From: CAYOMP01 sp964405075
Lineage (GTDB): Bacteria; Bacillota; Clostridia; Lachnospirales; Lachnospiraceae
Assembly: GCA_964405075.1 (NCBI GenBank)
Contig: CAYOMP010000173.1
Span: forward strand, 1-5,738
DNA length: 5,738 nucleotides
Direction of reading: 5' to 3'
In this document: in pieces, positions 1 through 4,943 of the stretch
How the letters are laid out: each line of letters begins with the position of its first letter
Numbering within the stretch: the stretch's first letter is position 1
The notes under the pieces: model-generated
The model's input: only the letters and a program-made list of their open reading frames with translations
What the model was told of the DNA's origin: nothing
The model's database searches: none
Made by a program: the position numbers and the translations under genes

Positions 1-154
1 AGTACAAAATTCTTCTTTGTACTGGTTTTAAACCATCTCTTACATCTGGCAATGCTCTTGATGCAATAACGCTCATTGCATAATCTATATATGATTTTTC
101 CATGGTCTTTTGTAAGTCAATCTCATGAACTTTATCAAAAATATTGTCTTCCAT
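1..154 (-). CDS. gyrA: DNA gyrase subunit A, N-terminal fragment (cut by window edge)
   Basis: This is the start of the gyrase A subunit, the DNA-cleaving half of the A2B2 type IIA topoisomerase that introduces negative supercoils in the cytoplasm. Only 51 codons plus one base are in the window. The translation begins MEDNIFDKVHEIDLQ and contains the family hallmarks YAMSVIASRALPDVRDGLKPV and QRRILY (residues 25-51), so the assignment to the GyrA/ParC family is firm; position 42 nt behind gyrB argues for GyrA over ParC. The start is fixed at ATG 154-152 because an in-frame TAA lies two codons upstream (160-158). An AAAGG lies about 12 nt before the ATG, a longer spacing than the other genes here. 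The catalytic tyrosine and the quinolone-resistance region are beyond the window, so nothing can be said about them. Confidence 0.95.
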   Translation of the reverse strand, partial: MEDNIFDKVHEIDLQKTMEKSYIDYAMSVIASRALPDVRDGLKPVQRRILY

Positions 155-196
155 TCTTTACCATTACCTTTCAAAAACTTTCTAATGCTTAAAATA

Positions 197-2113
197 TTAG
201 ATATCTAAATTCTGAACAAATTTTGCATTAGCTTCTATGAACTCTCTACGAGGTTCTACTTTATCACCCATTAGTGTAGTAAATGTTAAATCTACTTCTG
301 ATGATGTTTCTTCATCCATAGTTACTCTTAGTAAAATTCTCTTTTCAGGATCCATAGTTGTTTCCCATAACTGTTCAGCATCCATTTCACCAAGACCTTT
401 GTATCGTTGAATTTTATTATTTCCATCTCTTCCGATTTCTGAAAGAATGTTATTAAGCTCATCATCTGAATATGCATACCATACTTTCTTATTTTTTTCG
501 ACTTTATATAATGGTGGCTGAGCCAAATATACATATCCCTGCTTAATTAACTCTGGCATAAATCTATACAAAAATGTAAGTAAAAGAGTACTGATATGAG
601 CACCATCAACATCGGCATCGGTCATAATAATAATTTTGTGATACCTTAATTTTGATATATCAAAATCATCATGTATACCTGTTCCGAATGCTGTAATCAT
701 TGCTTTTATTTCCGCATTTGCATATATTTTATCTAATCTTGCTTTTTCAACGTTAAGAATTTTTCCTCTAAGTGGAAGTATTGCCTGTGTCGCTCTTGAT
801 CTTGCAGTCTTAGCTGAACCACCGGCTGAATCTCCTTCGACAATGTAAATTTCGCAATTTTTAGGATCTTTATCTGAACAATCTGCCAATTTACCAGGAA
901 GAGCCATTCCTTCTAATGCTGTTTTTCTTCTAGTTAAGTCACGAGCTTTTCTTGCTGCTTCCCTTGCTCGTTGAGCTAATACAGATTTTTCAACAATAGT
1001 CTTGGCAACCTGAGGATTCTGTTCTAAAAAGTAAGTAAGCTGTTCACTTACAATTCCATCAACTGCACCTCTTGCCTCACTATTTCCAAGCTTTTGTTTA
1101 GTCTGTCCCTCGAACTGAGGTTCGCTGATTTTTACACTAATAATTGCAGTAAGACCTTCTCTTATATCTTCACCAGATAAATTAGGTTCACTATCTCTTA
1201 ATAGCTTATTAGTTCTGGCATAATCGTTAAATGTTTTTGTAATAGCATTTCTAAATCCCGCAAGATGAGTACCACCTTCCGGTGTATTTATGTTATTTAC
1301 AAAACTATATGCATTTTCTGTATATGAATCATTGTGCTGCATGGCAACCTCAACGTATACATTATCCTTCATTCCTTCACAGTAAATAATGTCGGAATAC
1401 AAGGCTTCTTTGCTTTTGTTTAAGTAAGTAACAAATTCTTTTATTCCACCTTCATAATGGAATTCTTTTACTTTTTGTGGTTCTTCTCTGTCATCTCTAA
1501 GGATTATTTTTAGACCCTTTGTTAAGAATGCCATTTCTCTTAGTCTTGTTTTTAATGTATCAAAATCATAAACTGTTTCTTCAAATATCTCTTTATCTGG
1601 TAAGAATTTAACCATTGTACCGGTTTTATCTGCAGGACAATCACCAACAACTTTAAGAGGATACATTACTTTACCTCTTTCATATCGTTGATTATATTCT
1701 TTTCCATCACTATAAATAGTAACCTCTAACCATGTTGATAAAGCGTTTACAACAGATGCACCTACTCCATGTAGTCCACCGGATACCTTGTATCCTCCTC
1801 CACCAAATTTTCCACCTGCATGAAGAATGGTAAATACTACCTCTACCGCTGGAATACCTGCTTTTTTGTTAATTCCTACCGGAATTCCACGTCCATTATC
1901 TATTACTGTAATAGAGTTGTCTTTATTAATTGTAACATCAATAGTGTCGCAAAATCCTGCTAATGCTTCATCAACTGCATTATCTACAATTTCGTAAACT
2001 AAATGATGAAGACCTCTTATTGATGTACTACCAATATACATACCAGGTCTTTTCCTTACTGCCTCAAGTCCTTCTAATATCTGGATTTGATCTGCTCCGT
2101 ACTCAGCACTCAT
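197..2113 (-). CDS. gyrB: DNA gyrase subunit B
   Basis: This is the ATPase subunit of DNA gyrase, which pairs with GyrA to supercoil DNA at the expense of ATP. It has 638 residues, the usual length for Gram-positive GyrB. The GHKL ATPase domain shows EIVDNAVDE (41-49), DNGRGIP (72-78) and GGLHGVGASVVNALS (112-126). The transducer domain carries the ATP-sensing lysine in QTKQKLG (337-343). The TOPRIM domain has EGDSAGGSAK (426-435), PLRGKILNVEKA (447-458) and the metal-binding DADVDGAH (499-506). The C-terminus has QRYKGLGEM (569-577) and ends KVEPRREFIEANAKFVQNLDI-like, typical of Firmicutes. The start ATG (2113-2111) follows AAAGGAG with a 5-nt spacer. One oddity is that the residue aligned with Escherichia coli Arg136, a coumarin-contact position, is Asn141. 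The gene lies 55 nt after recF and 42 nt before gyrA, as a probable operon. Confidence 0.98.
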   Translation of the reverse strand: MSAEYGADQIQILEGLEAVRKRPGMYIGSTSIRGLHHLVYEIVDNAVDEALAGFCDTIDVTINKDNSITVIDNGRGIPVGINKKAGIPAVEVVFTILHAGGKFGGGGYKVSGGLHGVGASVVNALSTWLEVTIYSDGKEYNQRYERGKVMYPLKVVGDCPADKTGTMVKFLPDKEIFEETVYDFDTLKTRLREMAFLTKGLKIILRDDREEPQKVKEFHYEGGIKEFVTYLNKSKEALYSDIIYCEGMKDNVYVEVAMQHNDSYTENAYSFVNNINTPEGGTHLAGFRNAITKTFNDYARTNKLLRDSEPNLSGEDIREGLTAIISVKISEPQFEGQTKQKLGNSEARGAVDGIVSEQLTYFLEQNPQVAKTIVEKSVLAQRAREAARKARDLTRRKTALEGMALPGKLADCSDKDPKNCEIYIVEGDSAGGSAKTARSRATQAILPLRGKILNVEKARLDKIYANAEIKAMITAFGTGIHDDFDISKLRYHKIIIMTDADVDGAHISTLLLTFLYRFMPELIKQGYVYLAQPPLYKVEKNKKVWYAYSDDELNNILSEIGRDGNNKIQRYKGLGEMDAEQLWETTMDPEKRILLRVTMDEETSSEVDLTFTTLMGDKVEPRREFIEANAKFVQNLDI

Positions 2114-2118
2114 GTTAA

Positions 2119-2125
2119 CTCCTTT
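2119..2125 (-). promoter_or_regulatory. gyrB ribosome binding site
   Basis: AAAGGAG read on the minus strand is a strong Shine-Dalgarno sequence 5 nt before the gyrB ATG. It settles the start codon choice. It sits only three bases downstream of a small hairpin (2143-2129), so structure in the leader could influence access by ribosomes. Confidence 0.85.
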
Positions 2126-2128
2126 CTA

Positions 2129-2143
2129 GGCATTTTGTATGCC
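2129..2143 (-). other. Small hairpin in gyrB leader (second of two)
   Basis: On the minus strand GGCAT-ACAAA-ATGCC forms a perfect 5-bp stem with a 5-nt loop directly ahead of the gyrB ribosome binding site. There is no U-run after it, so it is not a rho-independent terminator. Its role is unknown; leader RNA structure, mRNA stabilisation or a processing site are possibilities. Five base pairs can arise by chance. Confidence 0.35.
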
Positions 2144-2145
2144 AC

Positions 2146-2163
2146 GAGATTATCTCTAATCTC
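2146..2163 (-). other. Hairpin with GNRA-type loop between recF and gyrB
   Basis: On the minus strand GAGATTA-GAGA-TAATCTC is a perfect 7-bp inverted repeat closed by a GAGA tetraloop, which fits the stabilising GNRA class. It begins 5 nt after the recF stop codon and is separated by two bases from a second hairpin. No T-tract follows, so termination is unlikely. It may separate the recF and gyrB parts of the transcript by stability or processing; this is inference. Confidence 0.5.
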
Positions 2164-2168
2164 AAAAT

Positions 2169-3254
2169 CTAATTTTCGTTGAATACCTTACCTTCAACTA
2201 CTTTGAAAATTCTATTTATATTAAATCTATTATTAACAAACTCATCCAAACCAGTACAAGTTATTAATGTCTGAATATTATTTATACTGTTCAACAAATA
2301 GTTTTGCCTGTTAGAATCAAGTTCAGACAAAACATCGTCTAACAATAAAATAGGTGTATCATTAATTATTTGTTTTACAAGTTCAATTTCAGATAGTTTT
2401 AAAGATAAAGCTGCTGTTCTTTGTTGTCCTTGTGAGCCATATTTTCTAATATCAATATTCTTTACTAGGAAATTTAGATCATCTCTGTGGGGACCAACTG
2501 ACGTAGTTTTCATTTTGATATCTTTATCTCTTGCCATTTTTAAACGTTCTGAAAAATTCTCCACATCTACATTTGGCTCATATTTAATTAATAATTCTTC
2601 TTTTCCACCTGATAAATTCTTATGTATATCAAAAATTATATTATTGACCTGAGAAACAAACTCTATTCTTCTTTTTATTATTTTTTCACCATAACTTACT
2701 AATTGAAGATCCCATATATCTAAAGTATCTTTTAAATTAGGATTAAAGTATAAATCTTTTAACAGCTTGTTTCTCTGATTTATAATTTTATTATAATTTG
2801 TCAAATTATACAAATAAACTTTATCCAGTTGACATAATTCTAAATCAATAAATCTTCTTCTCTCTGAAGGACCATTTTTTATAAGATTTAAATCCTCCGG
2901 AGAAAAGAACACCACATTAACAATACCAAATATTTCAGATGCTTTTTTAATTGGTATCCCGTTTATTGCAATTCCCTTAGTTTTATTTTTCCTAAGGTGC
3001 ATATCAATCTTATGAACTATATCATTTTTTTCAACTAACATTCTAATGTGAGATTCATCTGCATCAAAATTAATTACCTCCCTGTCTTTGCTTCCTTTAT
3101 GTGACTTAGTAGTTCCACATAAATAAATAGCTTCTAAAACATTGGTTTTTCCCTGTGCATTATCACCATATAAAATATTAGTATTATTATCAAATTCCAT
3201 ATCCAGTTCTTTGTAATTTCTGAAATTTTTAAGCTTAATGGATTTAATAATCAT
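2169..3254 (-). CDS. recF: DNA replication and repair protein RecF
   Basis: RecF is an SMC-like ABC ATPase that works with RecO and RecR to load RecA on single-stranded gaps during post-replication repair. The 361 residues match the usual family length. Visible motifs are the Walker A GDNAQGKTN (30-38), FFSPEDL (116-122), GPSERRRFID (128-137), GPHRDD (254-259), the ABC signature GSQGQQRT (273-280) and the Walker B plus D-loop PILLLDDVLSELD (301-313). No long coiled-coil insertion is present, which separates it from RecN and SMC. The ATG at 3254-3252 starts MIIKSIKLKNFRNY, the canonical RecF N-terminus. The only ribosome binding site visible is a weak GGTGA 5 nt before it. With just 17 nt separating it from the yaaA stop, translation may depend partly on coupling to yaaA. 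The stop codon is TAG. Confidence 0.97.
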   Translation of the reverse strand: MIIKSIKLKNFRNYKELDMEFDNNTNILYGDNAQGKTNVLEAIYLCGTTKSHKGSKDREVINFDADESHIRMLVEKNDIVHKIDMHLRKNKTKGIAINGIPIKKASEIFGIVNVVFFSPEDLNLIKNGPSERRRFIDLELCQLDKVYLYNLTNYNKIINQRNKLLKDLYFNPNLKDTLDIWDLQLVSYGEKIIKRRIEFVSQVNNIIFDIHKNLSGGKEELLIKYEPNVDVENFSERLKMARDKDIKMKTTSVGPHRDDLNFLVKNIDIRKYGSQGQQRTAALSLKLSEIELVKQIINDTPILLLDDVLSELDSNRQNYLLNSINNIQTLITCTGLDEFVNNRFNINRIFKVVEGKVFNEN

Positions 3255-3271
3255 ATTTTCACCAATAAAAT

Positions 3272-3478
3272 TTATGAAACAATATAAATATCTTCACCTT
3301 CGAAAGATACTATATCTCCGTCATGTAATTTCTTTCCTCTTTGAAATTCAACTTCACCATTAACTAAAACCAAACCTTCTGCTATTACATCCTTAGCTTC
3401 TGCTCCAGACTCCACAAGATTAGCAGCTTTTAGGGCTTGTCCTAATTTAATGTAATCTTCTCTTAATTTTATATTCAT
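3272..3478 (-). CDS. yaaA: YaaA-family S4-domain RNA-binding protein
   Basis: This 68-residue protein is essentially one S4 RNA-binding domain. The S4 core runs from about residue 11 to 60, with KLGQALKAANLVESGAEAK, then VLVNGEVEFQRGKKL (37-51) and DGDIVSF (53-59). It belongs to the small YaaA family (also called RlbA in some Bacillus annotations) that almost always sits between dnaN and recF in Firmicutes; a link to ribosome maturation has been proposed for the family, and its RNA target cannot be read from the sequence. The start ATG 3478-3476 follows a strong GGAGG with a 5-nt spacer. It lies 42 nt after dnaN and 17 nt before recF, and a candidate extended -10 promoter in the first gap could drive yaaA-recF separately. 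Confidence 0.93.
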   Translation of the reverse strand: MNIKLREDYIKLGQALKAANLVESGAEAKDVIAEGLVLVNGEVEFQRGKKLHDGDIVSFEGEDIYIVS

Positions 3479-3483
3479 ATATA

Positions 3484-3488
3484 CCTCC
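3484..3488 (-). promoter_or_regulatory. yaaA ribosome binding site
   Basis: GGAGG on the minus strand with a 5-nt spacer to the ATG at 3478. It is the best Shine-Dalgarno match of all the genes in the window and fixes the start of this small gene. Confidence 0.85.
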
Positions 3489-3506
3489 GAAACATAGACC
3501 CTAACT

Positions 3507-3517
3507 ATAATACCACA
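3507..3517 (-). promoter_or_regulatory. Candidate extended -10 promoter for yaaA-recF
   Basis: Read on the minus strand the gap after dnaN contains TGTGG followed by TATTAT. This matches the Gram-positive TRTGn extended -10 element joined to a -10 hexamer with five of six consensus bases. The -35 position (CTGCAA, 17 bases upstream, inside the end of dnaN) is poor, which is tolerated by extended -10 promoters. Initiation about 7 nt downstream would leave a short leader holding the yaaA ribosome binding site. The call rests only on sequence; AT-rich DNA yields such matches by chance. Confidence 0.4.
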
Positions 3518-3520
3518 AAA

Positions 3521-4633
3521 TTACACATTTGCAGAATTAAAATTAACCGGAAGGATTAGATATATATATTTTTCATCAGCATCCTTAATGAAACAAGGAG
3601 CCTTTGGATTAACAAAATAAATATCTATTTCTTCATCATCAATTACTCTTAATGCATCAATTAAAAATTTAGGATTAAAACCAATAAGAATATCTTTACC
3701 CTCTTTTGCAATATCAATGTCTTCATTCATTGAACCTATAAATGAATTAATTTTTAATTCCATATTACCATCAGTTACATTTATGATGATAGGTTTTTTA
3801 TCACCTTCTTTTACAAGAAGTGTCGCTCTATCTATACAGCTTAAGAATTCACGTTTGTTAATTCTCACTTTTGTTTCATAATCACTAGAAAGCATTTGTT
3901 CGATTTTGAAATATTCACCCTCTATTAATCTTGAAACAACAGTTGTATTATCAAATTCAAAGACAATATGTTTGTCAGTAAAGAAAATATTAACTTCATC
4001 TTCTGCATCACCAGTTAAAATCTTGCTGATTTCAACTAAAGTTTTTCCAGGAACAACAACCTTTTTATCATTATAACTTTGTTTTAACTGGATTTTTCTT
4101 ATAGAAATTCTATGACCATCAAGAGAAACTACTTTCATTTCGTCTCCTTTAATATCTATAAGTTCACCTGTCATTAATTTGTTATTATCATTGTCTGCTA
4201 TAGAAAAAATAGTCTGTCTGATAATATCTTTTAATGTAAATTGTGAAATTGAAATGGAATCATTTCTTTCTATATATGGTAATGAAGAAAAATCTTCACC
4301 AGATTTACCAATAATATTAAACTTAGCTTTTTCACAAGTAATAGTAGTCTTGAACTGAGCATCAGTTTCTATAGTTACATCATTATCAGGTAATTTTCTC
4401 ACTATTTCAGTAAATATTTTCGCATCTAATGCAATAATACCTCTTTCAGAAATATTACCATTTATTTTAGTTTCGATACCTAATTCCATATCATTAGCAG
4501 TTAATTTGATTTCAGAAGAAGAAGCATCAATAAGAATACATTCAAGTATAGCCATTGTTGTTTTTGATGGTACAGCTTTCGAAACAATATTAACTCCATG
4601 AAGTAAATCCGATTTTGAACAAATAATTTTCAT
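3521..4633 (-). CDS. dnaN: DNA polymerase III beta subunit (sliding clamp)
   Basis: DnaN forms a ring-shaped homodimer around DNA and tethers the replicative polymerases and many repair proteins. The 370 residues are the family's normal length, with three similar domains at about 1-120, 128-248 and 250-368. Recognisable motifs include SLDGHRISIRK (170-180), VVSRLIEGEYF (232-242), GFNPKFLIDAL (318-328) and the C-terminal YLILPVNF (358-365), which forms part of the partner-binding pocket. The ATG at 4633-4631 gives the typical MKIICSKSDLL start. The ribosome binding site AGAGGAG (4651-4645) is 11 nt from the ATG, longer than normal, and the spacer contains a consensus DnaA box. It follows dnaA across the putative origin. 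No clear dedicated promoter is visible, so it may depend on dnaA transcription or a weak promoter in the gap. Confidence 0.97.
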   Translation of the reverse strand: MKIICSKSDLLHGVNIVSKAVPSKTTMAILECILIDASSSEIKLTANDMELGIETKINGNISERGIIALDAKIFTEIVRKLPDNDVTIETDAQFKTTITCEKAKFNIIGKSGEDFSSLPYIERNDSISISQFTLKDIIRQTIFSIADNDNNKLMTGELIDIKGDEMKVVSLDGHRISIRKIQLKQSYNDKKVVVPGKTLVEISKILTGDAEDEVNIFFTDKHIVFEFDNTTVVSRLIEGEYFKIEQMLSSDYETKVRINKREFLSCIDRATLLVKEGDKKPIIINVTDGNMELKINSFIGSMNEDIDIAKEGKDILIGFNPKFLIDALRVIDDEEIDIYFVNPKAPCFIKDADEKYIYLILPVNFNSANV

Positions 4634-4635
4634 AG

Positions 4636-4644
4636 TGTGAATAA
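4636..4644 (-). promoter_or_regulatory. DnaA box TTATTCACA in dnaN leader
   Basis: The minus strand reads TTATTCACA, an exact fit to the TTATNCACA consensus. It fills nine of the eleven bases between the dnaN Shine-Dalgarno sequence and the ATG. DnaA bound here would lie beyond the A/T block and could bracket the unwinding site or repress dnaN transcription; both are inference. Confidence 0.6.
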
Positions 4645-4651
4645 CTCCTCT
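4645..4651 (-). promoter_or_regulatory. dnaN ribosome binding site (long spacing)
   Basis: AGAGGAG on the minus strand is a strong Shine-Dalgarno sequence, yet it is 11 nt from the dnaN ATG rather than the 5 nt seen at gyrB and yaaA. No alternative in-frame start lies closer. The extra length coincides with the embedded DnaA box. Confidence 0.8.
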
Positions 4652-4658
4652 CGTGTTG

Positions 4659-4686
4659 TTTTAATTAAAAAAATAATAAATAAATT
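4659..4686. other. A/T-only block, probable DNA unwinding element
   Basis: Twenty-eight consecutive bases are A or T, directly following the trio-like triplets. Such a block beside DnaA-trios is where the strands first open in the described Firmicute origins. It is the longest A/T-only run I noticed in the intergenic region. Confidence 0.6.
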
Positions 4687-4688
4687 CG

Positions 4689-4703
4689 TAGTATTAGTAT
4701 TAG
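4689..4703 (-). promoter_or_regulatory. DnaA-trio-like repeat
   Basis: The minus strand reads CTA ATA CTA ATA CTA; the complementary strand is therefore 3'-GAT TAT GAT TAT GAT-5'. DnaA-trios are defined as repeated 3'-GAT-5'-like triplets with the central A most conserved, contacted by the DnaA AAA+ domain on single-stranded DNA. Three of five triplets are perfect GAT and all five keep the central A. It is placed four bases after a DnaA-box-like element and runs directly into an A/T block, as the model requires. Confidence 0.65.
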
Positions 4704-4737
4704 GGGCTGTTGAAAAGTTGAAAAGTGTTATGAGCCC
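4704..4737. repeat. GGGCT/AGCCC inverted repeat enclosing an 8-bp tandem repeat
   Basis: GGGCT (4704-4708) and AGCCC (4733-4737) are 5-bp inverted arms around a 24-nt interval. The interval holds two copies of GTTGAAAA in tandem (4709-4716 and 4717-4724). The inner arm doubles as the GC cluster next to the trio-like triplets. No T-run suggests a terminator. The tandem copy read on the minus strand gives TTTTCAAC twice. Confidence 0.45.
4708..4716 (-). promoter_or_regulatory. Degenerate DnaA box TTTTCAACA next to trios
   Basis: TTTTCAACA differs from TTATNCACA at two positions, so on its own it would not be called. Its location four bases (GCCC) before the trio-like run and in the same orientation is exactly where the anchoring DnaA box is expected in the basal unwinding model. 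Confidence 0.4.
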
Positions 4738-4751
4738 AGTAAAAATCAATA

Positions 4752-4767
4752 ATTTTAAGTTTAAAAT
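4752..4767. repeat. Palindrome, 7-bp arms
   Basis: ATTTTAA and TTAAAAT are perfect inverted arms separated by GT. It is the dnaN-proximal member of three short A/T-rich palindromes in the putative origin. It could be a protein-binding site or chance in AT-rich DNA. Confidence 0.4.
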
Positions 4768-4787
4768 CTATGTTAAAAAGTAGCTGG

Positions 4788-4820
4788 ATTAATTGAGAAT
4801 TAATGTTAAAGTTTTTAACA
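4788..4820. repeat. Two abutting 17-bp palindromes
   Basis: ATTAATT-GAG-AATTAAT (4788-4804) and TGTTAAA-GTT-TTTAACA (4804-4820) each have perfect 7-bp arms and a 3-nt centre, and they share base 4804. The equal size and direct abutment give a near-regular double dyad between the DnaA box pair and the trio region. No known binding site is recognised. Confidence 0.5.
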
Positions 4821-4863
4821 AAAAAATAAGTAATTAACATAAATAAACACAAAAACTACATAG

Positions 4864-4872
4864 TTATCAACA
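4864..4872 (+). promoter_or_regulatory. Near-consensus DnaA box TTATCAACA
   Basis: This plus-strand site has one mismatch to TTATNCACA (A for C at position 6). It faces the perfect box at 4886-4878 with five bases between them, and together they form an inverted repeat with AGTTATC/GATAACT arms. Confidence 0.5.
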
Positions 4873-4877
4873 AAAAA

Positions 4878-4886
4878 TGTGGATAA
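4878..4886 (-). promoter_or_regulatory. Perfect DnaA box TTATCCACA
   Basis: The minus strand reads TTATCCACA, the strongest known DnaA-binding nonamer, flanked by AAG upstream as part of AAGTTATCCACA. It lies about 58 nt after the dnaA stop codon in the expected origin location. Confidence 0.85.
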
Positions 4887-4928
4887 CTTAATAAAAATGT
4901 TTAAATAATCCTATAAAAAAGACAAAGG

Positions 4929-4937
4929 TGTTAATAA
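4929..4937 (-). promoter_or_regulatory. Near-consensus DnaA box TTATTAACA
   Basis: TTATTAACA on the minus strand has one mismatch to TTATNCACA, the same C-to-A change at position 6 as the site at 4864-4872. It begins 7 nt past the dnaA stop codon. Occupancy is uncertain because single-mismatch sites are common in AT-rich DNA. Confidence 0.35.
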
Positions 4938-4943
4938 CTACTT

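Larger units (their letters stand above)
4634..4943. other. oriC: Putative oriC region (dnaA-dnaN intergenic)
   Basis: This 310-nt AT-rich gap has no open reading frame that looks like a gene. Read toward dnaN it holds a near-consensus DnaA box (4937-4929), a facing pair of boxes including a perfect TTATCCACA (4886-4864), three short palindromes (4820-4752), and a box-like element with a GC cluster, DnaA-trio-like triplets and a 28-bp A/T block (4716-4659). Last come the dnaN ribosome binding site and a further box. In Bacillus subtilis the unwinding half of the bipartite origin occupies this same gap, the other half lying upstream of dnaA, which here is outside the window. The gene context and element order make origin function likely; it is not shown experimentally. 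Confidence 0.8.

Noticed and set aside
162..164. Alternative ATG for gyrA ten bases upstream
   Set aside because: It is out of frame with gyrA, and the gyrA frame has a TAA at 160-158, so the ATG at 154 is the first usable start.
328..534. 68-codon minus-strand frame inside gyrB
   Set aside because: It is an alternative frame of gyrB sequence encoding TOPRIM and C-terminal residues; composition and product are not protein-like for any known family.
2146..2163. Rho-independent terminator after recF
   Set aside because: The stem is A/T-rich and is followed by GTGGCAT, with no run of T; it does not fit an intrinsic terminator.
4771..4820. Additional DnaA-box-like TTTTTAACA sites (4779-4771 minus, 4812-4820 plus)
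   Set aside because: Each has two mismatches to TTATNCACA and lacks supporting position beside trios or a strong box; they follow from A/T-rich composition.
4842..4870. Possible dnaN promoter TTGATA-17-TTTATT on the minus strand
   Set aside because: The -35 is good (five of six) but the -10 has only four of six bases and no TGn extension in register; in DNA this AT-rich such pairs are expected by chance.
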